Notes: a model not told the origin generated them from the letters alone. A stretch of 64,000 bases of DNA from an uncultured Lachnospiraceae bacterium (GCA_902776305.1 CACYPS010000025.1:1-64000), one strand, 5' to 3'. Positions 7,338 to 16,480 are shown, counted from the first letter of the stretch. Made by a program: numbers and translations.

Positions 7338-8866
7338 TCTGCAGCCTCCTTATCTTCAGTAACACCCTGACCGGCCGAGAGTACCATGGACTGTGTGACC
7401 ACTTCGTTCTTGAATTCCTTGACGATATCGCCCTTGCGCATTACAAGAATTCTGTGGGAAACACGCAGAAGCTCCTGCAAGTCGGAAGTAACCACGATAA
7501 CAGCAACTCCCTTGCTTGCCAGATCTTCCAGAATAGAATAAATTTCATCCTTGGCACCTACGTCGATACCCGCTGTAGGTTCGTCTACGATCAGAAGCCT
7601 TAAGTCTCTCATGAGCCATTTGCCCAGAACAACCTTCTGCTGGTTACCACCGGACATAACGCCCACCTGCTTATCCGGATCGGACGGACGGATATCGATC
7701 GCTTGAATCGCTCTCTTACTCATATCCAGCTCATCCTTGTCGGAGACAGCAAGACCGTTCTTCTTTAGGATATCGTAGTTCGTCAAAGCTACATTCTTAG
7801 TTGTCGACAGAAGCGGAATGAACCCGTGATTTCTTCGATCCTCGGGCACAAATCCGATTCCCATGTCGATACTCTTCTTCGGTGAAGGATTCACCATCTT
7901 TTCACCATCCAGATATACCTCACCGCTGATCGGCTTATCTATGCCGTAAATAGCTCGAACAAGCTCGGTACGGCCGGCGCCGATCAGTCCGCCGAAGCCC
8001 AGGATCTCGCCCTTGTGGACCTGGAAAGAGATGTTGCGGAATCTGTCTGTCTTGTCTGTAAGTCCTCTGACATCCAGACGGACGTCTCCGCCCTTGGACT
8101 GGAGCATCTTCTTGGAACCGGAAGATTCATCTACGACCTTACCGATCATTGTCTCGATGACCTTGGCCGGAATGATCTCATGCTTTTCCAGAAGAGCTGC
8201 GTTCTTTCCGTCTCGAAGGATCGTCAGTCTGTCTGACAGCATGTATACTTCTTCCAGACGATGGGAAATATAGATAATGGAAACTCCCTGTTTTCTCAGG
8301 GTATTAATGATCTTGAAAAGCATCTCCGCTTCCTTGCCGGACAGGGATGCTGTCGGCTCATCCATGATGAGCAGTTTAGAATTCTGAGAAAGACCCTTCA
8401 GGATCTCTATCAGCTGACGCTGACCGATACCCAGGTTATCTACCACCGTAGTCGGCTTCAGCGGGAACTCATACTTGTCGATCAGCTCCTGCGTCATCTG
8501 ATTCATCTTCTTGTAATCGATGATTTTCCCGGCCTTTCTTGGTTCTCTTCCCAGGAACACGTTCTGAGCGACCGTTAAAGGCGGAATGACGGAAAGTTCC
8601 TGATAGATACAGGCTACACCAAGCTTCTGGCAATCCTGATAATTATTGATTTCAACCGGTTTTCCTTCCCAGTAAATCTGTCCCTGATCCTTAGAATATA
8701 CGCCGGTGATGATCTTTATCAGAGTAGACTTTCCGGCACCGTTCTCACCCATCAGGGCGTGTACTTCACCGCGGTCGACCGAGAAGTGAACATCCTGCAA
8801 TACGGAGACGCCTGAGAAACTCTTGTATATACCCTTGGCTTCGAGAATAACGTTATTTTCAGCCAT
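7334..8866 (-). CDS. Sugar ABC transporter ATP-binding protein (RbsA/MglA type, two nucleotide-binding domains)
   Basis: A 510-aa duplicated ATPase. The N-terminal domain has Walker A GENGAGKST (about 39-47), signature LGIGQRQLIEI and Walker B LLIMDEPTASLS. The C-terminal domain has the family's degenerate Walker A GGLIGAGRTELV, signature MSGGNQQKVVLGKWL and Walker B LLIVDEPTAGID. Length and layout match RbsA/MglA/XylG. It overlaps both neighbours by 1-4 bp, so binder, permease, ATPase and permease form one transcription unit. It powers uptake of a monosaccharide or sugar-like solute whose identity is not encoded in this subunit. Confidence 0.92.
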   Translation of the reverse strand: MAENNVILEAKGIYKSFSGVSVLQDVHFSVDRGEVHALMGENGAGKSTLIKIITGVYSKDQGQIYWEGKPVEINNYQDCQKLGVACIYQELSVIPPLTVAQNVFLGREPRKAGKIIDYKKMNQMTQELIDKYEFPLKPTTVVDNLGIGQRQLIEILKGLSQNSKLLIMDEPTASLSGKEAEMLFKIINTLRKQGVSIIYISHRLEEVYMLSDRLTILRDGKNAALLEKHEIIPAKVIETMIGKVVDESSGSKKMLQSKGGDVRLDVRGLTDKTDRFRNISFQVHKGEILGFGGLIGAGRTELVRAIYGIDKPISGEVYLDGEKMVNPSPKKSIDMGIGFVPEDRRNHGFIPLLSTTKNVALTNYDILKKNGLAVSDKDELDMSKRAIQAIDIRPSDPDKQVGVMSGGNQQKVVLGKWLMRDLRLLIVDEPTAGIDVGAKDEIYSILEDLASKGVAVIVVTSDLQELLRVSHRILVMRKGDIVKEFKNEVVTQSMVLSAGQGVTEDKEAAE

Positions 8867-9888
8867 TATTCAAGTCCCTCCTTTGCTCCTTTTTCCTTGG
8901 CAATGCGATCCATGCGTTTTTTGTAAACCGCATCGAACATTACCACACAGATGATAATGACGCCCTTGATGACATACTGATAAGCAGTATTCATATCCAG
9001 CTTACGTACGCCGTTCTCAAGAGTTGCCATGAACAATGCACCGATCAGAGTACCGACAACATCACCGCTGCCGCCTGACAGTGCAACGCCGCCGACGACC
9101 GCTGCCGCGATCGGTGAAAACTCGAAGTCCGTGCCGAGCGCTGTTGTAGCACTCTGCAGACGTGCTGTCGTGAAAACAGCTCCGACAGCCGTGCAGAATC
9201 CTGTGATAACAAATGCCATCATGCGGATTCTCTCGACATTGATACCGGACAGCGTAGCCGCTTTCTTATTAGCTCCTACAGCATAAAGATTTGTTCCGAA
9301 GCGTGTGTAGCGAAGCACGATCTGACCGACCACTACAAATATCACCAGCGCCACGCATACATACGGAATTCCTTTGGACGAACCGCCGATCGTACTTCCC
9401 AGGAATGCATACTGGGAAACATTCATCGGCTGGCTCATAATTACGCCGTTGGCGTCCTTGATAGCGATAATATATGCCAACGCCCTGAAAACACTCATCG
9501 TAGCCAGTGTTCCGATGAACTCCGGAATCTCCAGTTTCGCTACAATGAAACCATTAAAGAATCCACACAGAAGTCCTGCCAGAATACCTGTAAGAATCAT
9601 GACCGGAATCGGAAGCAGTGTATAAGCGTATACATTCGCCATTACCATACCGACAAGAGCAATCATACTTCCGGTGGAAAGATCAATACCTGATGTGATA
9701 ATTACATAAGTCACGCCCACACCAATGATTCCGGGAACTGACGCATCCCTGACAATCGCCATCAGATTTTCCGCGTTGAGGAATTTACCGCTTCCCGCAC
9801 CGACCATTGCTGTAAACAGAGCGATCAAAATAGCCAACAGACCTACAGATATCAATCTGCGTAGTGTTGTTTGATTCATCTCCTTCAT
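8866..9888 (-). CDS. Ribose-type ABC transporter permease (first permease)
   Basis: A 340-aa RbsC-family permease with about 8-10 membrane segments. Visible are VIITSGIDLSTGSMIAL near residue 65, GANKKAATLSGINVERIR near 200 and GGVALSGGSGDVVGTLIGAL near 265. The start at 9886-9888 is chosen because GAGGAGGT lies 5 bases upstream; the longer open frame adds 29 residues without family character. Its stop overlaps the ATPase start by one base. It is clearly different in sequence from the other permease of the same importer. Confidence 0.9.
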   Translation of the reverse strand: MKEMNQTTLRRLISVGLLAILIALFTAMVGAGSGKFLNAENLMAIVRDASVPGIIGVGVTYVIITSGIDLSTGSMIALVGMVMANVYAYTLLPIPVMILTGILAGLLCGFFNGFIVAKLEIPEFIGTLATMSVFRALAYIIAIKDANGVIMSQPMNVSQYAFLGSTIGGSSKGIPYVCVALVIFVVVGQIVLRYTRFGTNLYAVGANKKAATLSGINVERIRMMAFVITGFCTAVGAVFTTARLQSATTALGTDFEFSPIAAAVVGGVALSGGSGDVVGTLIGALFMATLENGVRKLDMNTAYQYVIKGVIIICVVMFDAVYKKRMDRIAKEKGAKEGLE

Positions 9889-10026
9889 AGATACCTCCTC
9901 AATCAAAGCAATCAGAGGGAACTGCTGAATGAAGCGGCAGCAAAACATGGCGTATACAATAAGTGTATCGCACATTTTCTGCTGCCGACGTACTTAACAA
10001 AGCACTCCCCACGGAAGGCTAACTAA

Positions 10027-11067
10027 TCACCAACGATCTTCTTCCGGAATAGATGCAACATTGTCTTTTGTTACAACGATGGGCTCCATGATGACCTGAG
10101 GTGTCTTCTCAAGTACATTGTAGCTGTACTCGGAACCGATCATAAGAAGAGCGATCTTAGCAGCTGTAGAACCTTCATCCCAGCTGTTGGTATAGATGGT
10201 TCCTGTCATATCGCCGCTCTCGATCATAGCCAGAGCATCCTTCTCACCGTCTGCGCCCCAGATGGAAAGCTGGCCTTTCTTACCTGCGGATTCTGCTGCA
10301 AGTGCAGCGCCTTCAGCCATAGCGTCATTGATCGCGAAAACGCCTTTAAGATTCGGATGGCTCTGAAGGAAGCTGTTCATAACAGTGATAGCTGTCTCCT
10401 TCTCGAAGGAAGCGGACTGTGCATCAACGATTTCAATGCCGGAATAGTTGGCAATCGTGTCACGGAAGCCCTTCTCCAGGTTATCTGTACGCTTCAGACC
10501 GGGAACGCCCTGAATGATTGCGATCTCACCGGACTCGCCGATGTCTTTCGCCATCTGCTCAGCAGCCATACGGCCTGCATCATAGTCAACAGCCATAACA
10601 AGTGCGCTGTGAACTGTGTCAGCATCCAGGTTTACCGTGATGACCGGAATTCCTGCTTCCTCTGCCTGCTTTACGGACGGTGCAAGAGCTGTTCCGTCAG
10701 AACACTGCAGAATGATTGCATTGTACTTCTGGCTGATAACGTCGGACATAATCTGTACCTGAGTCTCAGCAGAACTCTCAGCATTGTAGGAATCTACCTT
10801 GATGTTGTCCCAGGAAGCGCATTCTCTCTCGATACCTTCTTTCCAGCCCTGATTGTTCGGTGTTCCGAGGTCATGTGCTACATACGCGATCTTAACCTGA
10901 TCTCCGCTGTAGGGATCAACTGTTACTTTGTTGCTCTCTCCGCCTGCTGCTGCAGCGGTTGCCGTACCGCCGCCGGCATCCTCTCTTGTGGTCTTTTCAC
11001 CTCCGCAGCCTACCATAAGGGACCCTGCCATCATCAGACACAGAGCAGTTGCAATGATTTTTTTCAT
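10027..11067 (-). CDS. RbsB-type sugar-binding lipoprotein of the ABC importer
   Basis: A 346-aa solute-binding protein. A lipoprotein signal (KK, hydrophobic stretch, lipobox SLMVGC at about 17-22) is followed by a low-complexity G/A/T linker and a periplasmic-binding-protein type 1 fold: VKIAYVAHDLGTPNNQGWKEG, then GVFAINDAMAEGAALAAE and IWGADGEKDALAMI. It should sit on the outer face of the membrane and give the importer its specificity. It is the first gene of the transporter run, about 140 bp before the permease gene. The ligand class (pentose, hexose or related) is uncertain. Confidence 0.9.
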   Translation of the reverse strand: MKKIIATALCLMMAGSLMVGCGGEKTTREDAGGGTATAAAAGGESNKVTVDPYSGDQVKIAYVAHDLGTPNNQGWKEGIERECASWDNIKVDSYNAESSAETQVQIMSDVISQKYNAIILQCSDGTALAPSVKQAEEAGIPVITVNLDADTVHSALVMAVDYDAGRMAAEQMAKDIGESGEIAIIQGVPGLKRTDNLEKGFRDTIANYSGIEIVDAQSASFEKETAITVMNSFLQSHPNLKGVFAINDAMAEGAALAAESAGKKGQLSIWGADGEKDALAMIESGDMTGTIYTNSWDEGSTAAKIALLMIGSEYSYNVLEKTPQVIMEPIVVTKDNVASIPEEDRW

Positions 11068-11114
11068 CCTTTTTCTCCTTTCCGTAATTTGTTTGCACGA
11101 TAGCTTATTTGTTT

Positions 11115-11143
11115 GTTATGAATGGATTATTGTTTTTTGTCAA
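11115..11143 (-). promoter_or_regulatory. Candidate promoter of the ribose-type ABC operon
   Basis: On the minus strand TTGACA (complement of 11138-11143) is followed after 17 bases by CATAAC (complement of 11115-11120), about 50 bp upstream of the binder start. The -35 box is consensus, the -10 box weak, so it may need an activator or lack of a repressor. Confidence 0.4.
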
Positions 11144-11267
11144 TATATTCATTGTGCATCTTTACAAAGTATTTTTGTCACTTTTGTTGGTTTTACTTAG
11201 ATTTTGCACAATATTTTTATTTAATTCCATTTATATTTCAGCGCATTGTTTTTTCATATTTTTCATT

Positions 11268-11313
11268 AACAAAAAAGAACCTGTACAGCCGGACCCTCAT
11301 CCGACCGTACAGG
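11268..11313 (-). terminator. Intrinsic terminator after the cupin gene
   Basis: CCTGTAC and GTACAGG close a hairpin with an inner stem, followed on the minus strand by TTCTTTTTT. It separates the cupin gene from the ABC operon, so the two are distinct transcription units. Confidence 0.75.
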
Positions 11314-11343
11314 CACAAATCAATCTATTCTTATTTTTTTATG

Positions 11344-11388
11344 CTTACAGTGCCAAAAAGTATCATTTTCCGGCACCGAGCGCAAAAT
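11344..11388. repeat. Dispersed hairpin repeat, family R5, copy 1
   Basis: TTACAGTGCCAAAAAGT, then CCGGCACCGAG, forms a GTGCC/GGCAC hairpin. A close relative lies at 61036-61080 beside the foldase gene. Two copies only, so the family call is tentative. Confidence 0.4.
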
Positions 11389-11392
11389 CATT

Positions 11393-11740
11393 TTAATGAT
11401 ACAGAATAAGCGCTATCATCTCAATCGGCTCACCGATTGCCTCAATACTGTGAGACTCTCCGTCTGCGCAGAAGAATACATCTCCCGGGTGAACATCTAC
11501 AACGGTCCCATTATCATAATACTTGCCGCTGCCGCTCATGATATAATAGGTTTCCGCATCGCCCTTGTGCTGGTGTACACCGATCTTGCTTCCCGGGTAT
11601 ACCGTCGTATGGGCAAAGACTCTGCCCTTCTCATACATCTCTGCCGGACCTTCCAAAAGGCTCCGAACAGTGATCTCTCCTACTCCGTTGAACGGAGCCG
11701 GCTTTGTTTCAGACGCCACCATTTCTTTTCTTCTTACCAT
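11393..11740 (-). CDS. Small single-domain cupin protein
   Basis: A 115-aa cytosolic beta-barrel protein. Cupin motif 1 is GVHQHKGDAETYYIMSG (about 55-71) and motif 2 PGDVFFCADGESHSI (about 86-100), giving three histidines and one glutamate for a metal. Single cupins of this size are often sugar isomerases, epimerases or ligand sensors. AGGAGG precedes the start. It has its own terminator although it lies just upstream of the sugar ABC operon, so a role in the same pathway is plausible but unproven. Confidence 0.75.
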   Translation of the reverse strand: MVRRKEMVASETKPAPFNGVGEITVRSLLEGPAEMYEKGRVFAHTTVYPGSKIGVHQHKGDAETYYIMSGSGKYYDNGTVVDVHPGDVFFCADGESHSIEAIGEPIEMIALILYH

Positions 11741-11922
11741 AGTTTCCTCCTATCTTTCGCAGTCAAAACTCCGTGTGCAAGTTCCATCGAATACCGGGAT
11801 TCATCTGACTCCCGCCGCTCTGACCGGTTTGCTGTCTGCCGCCTGCAGAGGAAAGGAGCATCTCCCGTTTTAGATATACTAATTGAACAATAAGTGCTTT
11901 CGAATGTCAAGTCTTCGGCTTC

Positions 11923-12852
11923 TCACGCCGCATCTTTAAGGGAATCGCTGTTGACCGGGAATGTGAAATATGTATCCGGATAAGGCTCATCCTCCAGCGT
12001 AAAATGCCACCACTCTTCCACAAGCGGCTTGAATCCGTGGCGCAGCATAGCGTCTCGAAGTATCATGCGGTTCGCATACTGTTCCTCCGTGATATCCTTG
12101 TAATCCGGATGGCTCAGCTCTCCGAAATAATCAAAAGTGCCGCCCATATCCACTTCTTTTTCCGTCTTCATATCGAACAGTGTAAGGTCCACGGTACTGC
12201 CCCTGCTGTGTCCGGAATGCTCGGCAATATATCCTTGCGGGAACAGAGTATCTTTCTCAAGTTCCGGATAGAAGTACTCTTTCATTTTCACGTCATTCGG
12301 GTCCAGAGCCCAGTTCATAAAGTGGGTTACAGCCATCTGCGGGCGGTAAGCGTCGAATATTTTGAGCCGGTATCCCTGAGAGACCAGATCGTCACTCACC
12401 TCTTTAAGTGCTGCGGCAGCTTCCTTTGTCAGGAACGCCAGAGGCTCCTCATAACCGGTTATGCGCTCGCCGACAAAATTGTAGGTTGAATAATAACGTA
12501 TTTCCAGTATGGCATCCGGGACTGCTTCGCTGAGCAGTACGAAGTCCGAGGAATCATCCGAAAGGACAACATCCTCCTCTCCGGTCGCAAAGACTGTTGA
12601 ATCGGTCTCTGTACTCATCTGATCAGCTGAAGAATCTGTTACCGTATCCGTTACCGATTCCGCTTCGGAAGCCGTCTGCCCGGCCTGTGATTCTGCAGCA
12701 GACTCAGCAATATCAGCTGCGGATTCCGCGTCAGATCCGGTTGTATTCTCCGCAGATTCGGAGACAGACGCGGATGAACCTCCGCAGCCTCCGAATGAGG
12801 CTGCACAGAACAATGAAAGTGCCAGTATCATTGCTATCTTTCTTTTTCTCAT
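11923..12852 (-). CDS. VanX-like D-Ala-D-Ala dipeptidase, lipoprotein
   Basis: A 309-aa exported zinc peptidase. It has a lipoprotein signal with lipobox SFGGC (about 19-23), a serine/aspartate/alanine-rich linker to about residue 95, then a VanX/DdpX domain: IRYYSTYNFVGERI, a conserved arginine in FDAYRPQMAV, zinc ligands in EHSGHSRGSTVDLTL, and EEWWHF with catalytic Glu and third His. Family enzymes cleave D-Ala-D-Ala or similar dipeptides. With no vanH, vanA or vanRS nearby, wall peptide recycling outside the membrane is likelier than glycopeptide resistance. Confidence 0.85.
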   Translation of the reverse strand: MRKRKIAMILALSLFCAASFGGCGGSSASVSESAENTTGSDAESAADIAESAAESQAGQTASEAESVTDTVTDSSADQMSTETDSTVFATGEEDVVLSDDSSDFVLLSEAVPDAILEIRYYSTYNFVGERITGYEEPLAFLTKEAAAALKEVSDDLVSQGYRLKIFDAYRPQMAVTHFMNWALDPNDVKMKEYFYPELEKDTLFPQGYIAEHSGHSRGSTVDLTLFDMKTEKEVDMGGTFDYFGELSHPDYKDITEEQYANRMILRDAMLRHGFKPLVEEWWHFTLEDEPYPDTYFTFPVNSDSLKDAA

Positions 12853-12874
12853 ACCAAACTTCTCTCTTCCTTCT

Positions 12875-12933
12875 TAAATTTTCAAGCGTAAGCGCCGAAA
12901 ATTTATTAGTACCGCTACCAGCGAGACCGAGCG
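12875..12933 (+). repeat. Dispersed repeat, family R2, copy 1
   Basis: About 58 bp: an AAATTTTC/GAAAATTT inverted pair followed by ATTAGTACCGCTACCAGCG and GAGACCGAGCG. The same unit occurs at 43747-43805. Here it lies in the intergenic leader of the VanX-like gene. Confidence 0.6.
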
Positions 12934-12967
12934 GAAGCGTCCCGACGGTGCATTTTTTATGATGAGA

Positions 12968-13018
12968 CTGATATGATGCTTCACGTGGGAAGTTTTAGTA
13001 GATTCATCATATCGTTAT
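12968..13018. repeat. R4-like hairpin repeat, copy a
   Basis: GATATGATG and CATCATATC enclose GTGGGAAGTTTTAGT, the core shared with repeats at 43664, 49608 and 62500. The region between the VanX gene and the nucleotidase relic (12853-13165) holds this, R2 and nothing else I can support. Confidence 0.45.
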
Positions 13019-13165
13019 CTCTACCGTCCTCATCGAGATGCTTCACGGTTTTATTTTATTCCACTGTGCGGCACCCTGTCAATCAGCCGATTCCGCAAAC
13101 GGATTGCTTAACAAGTGATACAGATACGACTTATCAAGTCAATCTTGTAAGAGAAATACCGATAA

Positions 13166-13813
13166 GATAGAAAAGGAGAAACCATCGTAAACATAATGAA
13201 TGAGGCAGCCTATGATTTCGCTGCAATCGGCAACCACGAATTTGACTATGGTATGGAACGGCTTTTTGAGCTGAAGGATTTAGCGAAATATACTTATTTA
13301 TGCTGCAATCTGGTTGATTTACGGACGGGCAAACTGCCTTTTGAGCCGTACCGGATCATCGAAGCCAGAGAGAAAAAAATAGCATTTATCGGCGTGACTA
13401 CTCCTGACTCCTACAGCTCGTCGACGCCGACATATTTCCAGGATGAGGATGGAAACCGGATCGTGAGGAACGGCGACGAGCGCAGGGTCGGGAACATCAT
13501 GGTGAACGGGGAGCCGCTCGATTATGAGCGCGTCTATACCGTCGGCGGAACAGCTTACATACTCAGGAATAACGGAGACGGTCAGACGGCTTTTCAGAGT
13601 GAGGTCGTTGACATGCCGTATATTGAGGATGTTCAGGCTGCGGAGCAATACCTGACGGAAGAGCTCGGCGGAGAAATTCCGGATACTTATGCGGAACGTT
13701 ACGGAGCGGGACGCATTACGATCATTAACGCGGAAGCTCAGACTGAAACAGATGGCGCAGCTGACGCCGGGGCTGACGCAGAAGCTCAGACAGAGGAGAA
13801 CGCGGCAGCCTGA
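13166..13813 (+). pseudogene. 5'-nucleotidase (UshA family) relic with two deletions
   Basis: The open frame begins before the first ATG (13196) with GETIVNIMNEAAYDFAAIGNHEFDYG in pieces typical of the metallophosphatase core, so the family's N-terminus is missing. It continues to FIGVTTPDSYSSS and YFQDEDGN, then jumps directly to the C-terminal nucleotide-binding domain (RRVGNIMVNGEPLDYERVYT, NNGDG). The DGHSH part of the catalytic domain and most of the middle are absent. It ends in an acidic A/E/D/T-rich tail. Intact relatives are above 500 aa; this has about 210 codons. No signal peptide remains, so it is almost surely inactive. Confidence 0.8.
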
Positions 13814-13828
13814 CACAAGCGGCAGACT

Positions 13829-13872
13829 GTATTCAAGAGCGCCCCGGCGTTCTTGACGCGACATGCACGATG
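13829..13872 (-). repeat. Dispersed repeat, family R1, partial copy
   Basis: Read on the minus strand it matches the right part of the R1 element (TCAAGAACGCC, then CTCTTGAA). It lies directly after the nucleotidase relic's stop. Full copies are at 18649 and 57232. Confidence 0.5.
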
Positions 13873-13895
13873 AAGAATATACCAGCGTAAAAAGA

Positions 13896-13936
13896 ATCAG
13901 AGGATGTACCGTTCACGGCACAACCTCTGATTTTTA
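13896..13936. terminator. Bidirectional intrinsic terminator
   Basis: ATCAGAGG and CCTCTGAT form the stem, with T-runs on both sides. It lies between the nucleotidase relic and the GH32 gene. Confidence 0.75.
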
Positions 13937-13983
13937 GTTAATGAAATATAAGCTTCCGATTTCCGATTGTGTTTACAGAAATC

Positions 13984-15474
13984 TTACAGATCAATTGTAT
14001 ATTTCTCTACGTCGATAACTGCTGTTCCGCCGACCGCTTCAAAAGAAATCCCGTCAGCCGACTGCCTGGTGTATATTGTGTTCGACATCGTCTGTTCACC
14101 ATCGTTTACAAAGACTTCGACCGAGAATCTGTCAATCAGAAAACGAAGCGTGATCTCGCCGCCGCGGTACCGCACATGTGCTTTCCTTTCAGATAAGATG
14201 TAGTGCATAAATCCCGAGTAGGACCTGTCAAAATACAGAATGCTTTCTGCCGGATCATAGGTTAACGAGGTGAAAAGCTCTTCATCTTCGGCGACTTTCA
14301 CCGTAAATTTCCGGTAAAGTGCACCCCCGCCGGGCCGTACATGCACTGTGAGATCGACAATACGTCCGGACACACCGGGCAGCCTTGTGCGATCCTGAAT
14401 ACATACATCCTCGTAAAATACCTCTTCTTTCCGAAGCGTTTCGATCTCCCGGATCGGGTTCTGAATCAGGCGTCCCTCTTTCTGCGTGAGTTCTCTCGGA
14501 AAAGTCAGCTGTCCGAACCACTTCGCATTCTGCGGAGTGGCGTGCTTGGTCTCCGGCGTCTGCATCCAGGCAACCATAATCCTGCGCCCGTCCGGCGTTA
14601 CCATGCTCTGCGGTGCGTAGAAATCGATGCCGTAATCCAGAGAGAAGATTCCCCTGCGCATGAAAGTATGTTTTTCTCTGTCGTAGATTCCTGCCAGATA
14701 TGCGGCATTGTTACCCGAGTGGAACTCAATGCCCCTGGCGAACATCTTCATGGGCAGAAGCGGAATGAAATCCGTCCCTCCGATCCGGAACAGATCCGGG
14801 CATTCCCACATAAAGCCATAGTCATTGCTGCTTTTGTCCAGTGTGGACACATACTTCCAGTTGTACAGATCCGGACTTGAAAACAGGACTACTGTTCCGC
14901 CATCGTTAAAAGTGCTGCTGCCGATCACACAGTAGTAGCAATTCTCCTTCTCCTCATACCAGATCTTGGGATCTCTGAAATCCGCTGTGCTGCTTCCGTC
15001 GGGAAGCATCTCCGGCGTGATGACCGGGTTATTCTCGTATTTTTCATAATCGACGCCGTCTCCGAAGGCAAGGCACTGCGTCTGTCGAATCTCCTTGCTT
15101 CCGTCCCCGGCTTCAAACTCCTCGACTCCTGTATAGATTAAAAGATGCCTTCCGTCCGGCGCTGTGATCGCACTGCCGGAGAAGATACCGAAATTGTCAT
15201 ACTGCTTACTCGGTGCAAGTGCGGCCGGCAGGCGTTTCCAGTGGAGAAGATCCTCCGACACGAGGTGTCCCCAGTGCATTGTATCCCATGTAGTCGAGTA
15301 GGGGTTGTACTGATAGAACAGGTGATAGTATCCGTCATAAAAGGAAAAGCCATTTGGATCATTGAGCCATCCCACTGTCGGAGTGACATGATAGACAGGC
15401 CTCTCCGTTTCCGTGATCCGGTCTCCGTATTCTGTCTCATAGGCTCTGGCTTTTGCCAACAGATCTATATTCAT
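13984..15474 (-). CDS. Glycoside hydrolase family 32, beta-fructofuranosidase / sucrose-6-phosphate hydrolase
   Basis: A 496-aa cytosolic enzyme. GH32 landmarks: WLNDPNG with the nucleophile Asp (about residue 36), FRDPKIW (transition-state Asp, about 155) and MWECPDLF with acid/base Glu (about 210), followed by a C-terminal beta-sandwich. The start at 15472-15474 has aaggag 7 bases upstream; the longer frame overlaps the regulator gene. It lacks a signal peptide, so it acts on imported sucrose or short fructans. It follows the LacI gene by 19 bp and is probably co-transcribed. An ABC importer and no PTS is nearby, so unphosphorylated sugar is the likely substrate. Confidence 0.92.
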   Translation of the reverse strand: MNIDLLAKARAYETEYGDRITETERPVYHVTPTVGWLNDPNGFSFYDGYYHLFYQYNPYSTTWDTMHWGHLVSEDLLHWKRLPAALAPSKQYDNFGIFSGSAITAPDGRHLLIYTGVEEFEAGDGSKEIRQTQCLAFGDGVDYEKYENNPVITPEMLPDGSSTADFRDPKIWYEEKENCYYCVIGSSTFNDGGTVVLFSSPDLYNWKYVSTLDKSSNDYGFMWECPDLFRIGGTDFIPLLPMKMFARGIEFHSGNNAAYLAGIYDREKHTFMRRGIFSLDYGIDFYAPQSMVTPDGRRIMVAWMQTPETKHATPQNAKWFGQLTFPRELTQKEGRLIQNPIREIETLRKEEVFYEDVCIQDRTRLPGVSGRIVDLTVHVRPGGGALYRKFTVKVAEDEELFTSLTYDPAESILYFDRSYSGFMHYILSERKAHVRYRGGEITLRFLIDRFSVEVFVNDGEQTMSNTIYTRQSADGISFEAVGGTAVIDVEKYTIDL

Positions 15475-15493
15475 AGGGTACTCCTTCCTGATT

Positions 15494-16480
15494 TCATGTT
15501 GTTGTATTTCCCCTTCGGATACTGATCGGCAGTATGACCTTATTTTCTTTGATCTCATTTACGTTGATCATTTCCGTGATCATTCTGACTGCTTCATTTG
15601 CCAGCTGCCGTATGGGCTGACAGATCGTTGTCATCTCCGGGTGGAGAAATTTTGTTATGTATGTCCCGTCATAAGCAACGATCTTCACGTCCTCCGGGAC
15701 TCTGATTCCGTGCGCCAGCGCGTACTGAAGGCATGCCGCTGCGTAGAGATCCGTGCCGAAGATGCCATCCACATCCGGATGCTCTTCGAACAGGCGCGCT
15801 GCCGACTCTTGATAGGTATTATAGGCACTGTAGTTGGGCTGCTTTGGGTAGGAGGCGCATGTAATGCCGTGTGCTTCCACAACTTTACGGAACACAAAAT
15901 GACGCTGGCTCGAAGGCGTGATGACGCTGTCCTCCACTTCGCCGAACTGCACGACATTCCGGCAGCCGCTCCGTATCAGCTCCTCGGCCGCCAGTCGACC
16001 GCCTTCCTCGTGATCTGCAGCAACGTACGGAACCGTTTCGGCCAGCTTTCTGTCCAGTCCGACGACCGGACGCTGAAGGCTCTGATATTGCTCCGAAGCC
16101 AGCGATGTGTGCGCGCCGAAAATGATTCCGTCCACCCTCTGGCGCCTTAACATTTCCAGATACCGCAGCTCATAGTTCTTCTCATAGAACGTGTTGCATA
16201 CCATCGTCTGATATCCGACTTCGCAGAGAGAGACCTCAAATGCATTGACCAGCTCAGAAAAAAAAGGATGTGAGAGTTCCGGAATAATCACTGCGACAAT
16301 GCCGCTCTTTCCGTGAAACAGGTTTCTGGCCATCTCATTCGGCGTATAATTCAGCGCCTCGATAGCCCTGGTTACGCGCTCTCTGGTCTCCTGCTTGACG
16401 TACCCTTTTCCGCTGAGTACCCGGGATACTGTCGCCGCTCCGACACCTGCTTGTTTCGCCACATCCTGTATAGTTGTCAT
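15494..16480 (-). CDS. LacI-family transcriptional regulator of the fructan/sucrose locus
   Basis: A 328-aa repressor: N-terminal helix-turn-helix and hinge (TIQDVAKQAGVGAATVSRVLSG within residues 2-24), then a sugar-binding type 1 domain (VAVIIPELSHPFF, IIFGAHTS, VPEDVKIVAYDG). caggag precedes the start at 16478-16480. It lies between the GH32 and permease genes, so it most likely senses a sugar handled here. The palindromes with arms (A/T)TGGAA..TTCCA at 20161 and 20261 are its likely operators; none is evident in front of its own gene. Confidence 0.9.
   Translation of the reverse strand: MTTIQDVAKQAGVGAATVSRVLSGKGYVKQETRERVTRAIEALNYTPNEMARNLFHGKSGIVAVIIPELSHPFFSELVNAFEVSLCEVGYQTMVCNTFYEKNYELRYLEMLRRQRVDGIIFGAHTSLASEQYQSLQRPVVGLDRKLAETVPYVAADHEEGGRLAAEELIRSGCRNVVQFGEVEDSVITPSSQRHFVFRKVVEAHGITCASYPKQPNYSAYNTYQESAARLFEEHPDVDGIFGTDLYAAACLQYALAHGIRVPEDVKIVAYDGTYITKFLHPEMTTICQPIRQLANEAVRMITEMINVNEIKENKVILPISIRRGNTTT

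Noticed and set aside
11923-12852. Vancomycin resistance gene vanX
   Set aside because: The domain matches, but it is a lipoprotein with a long linker and lacks vanH, vanA and vanRS.
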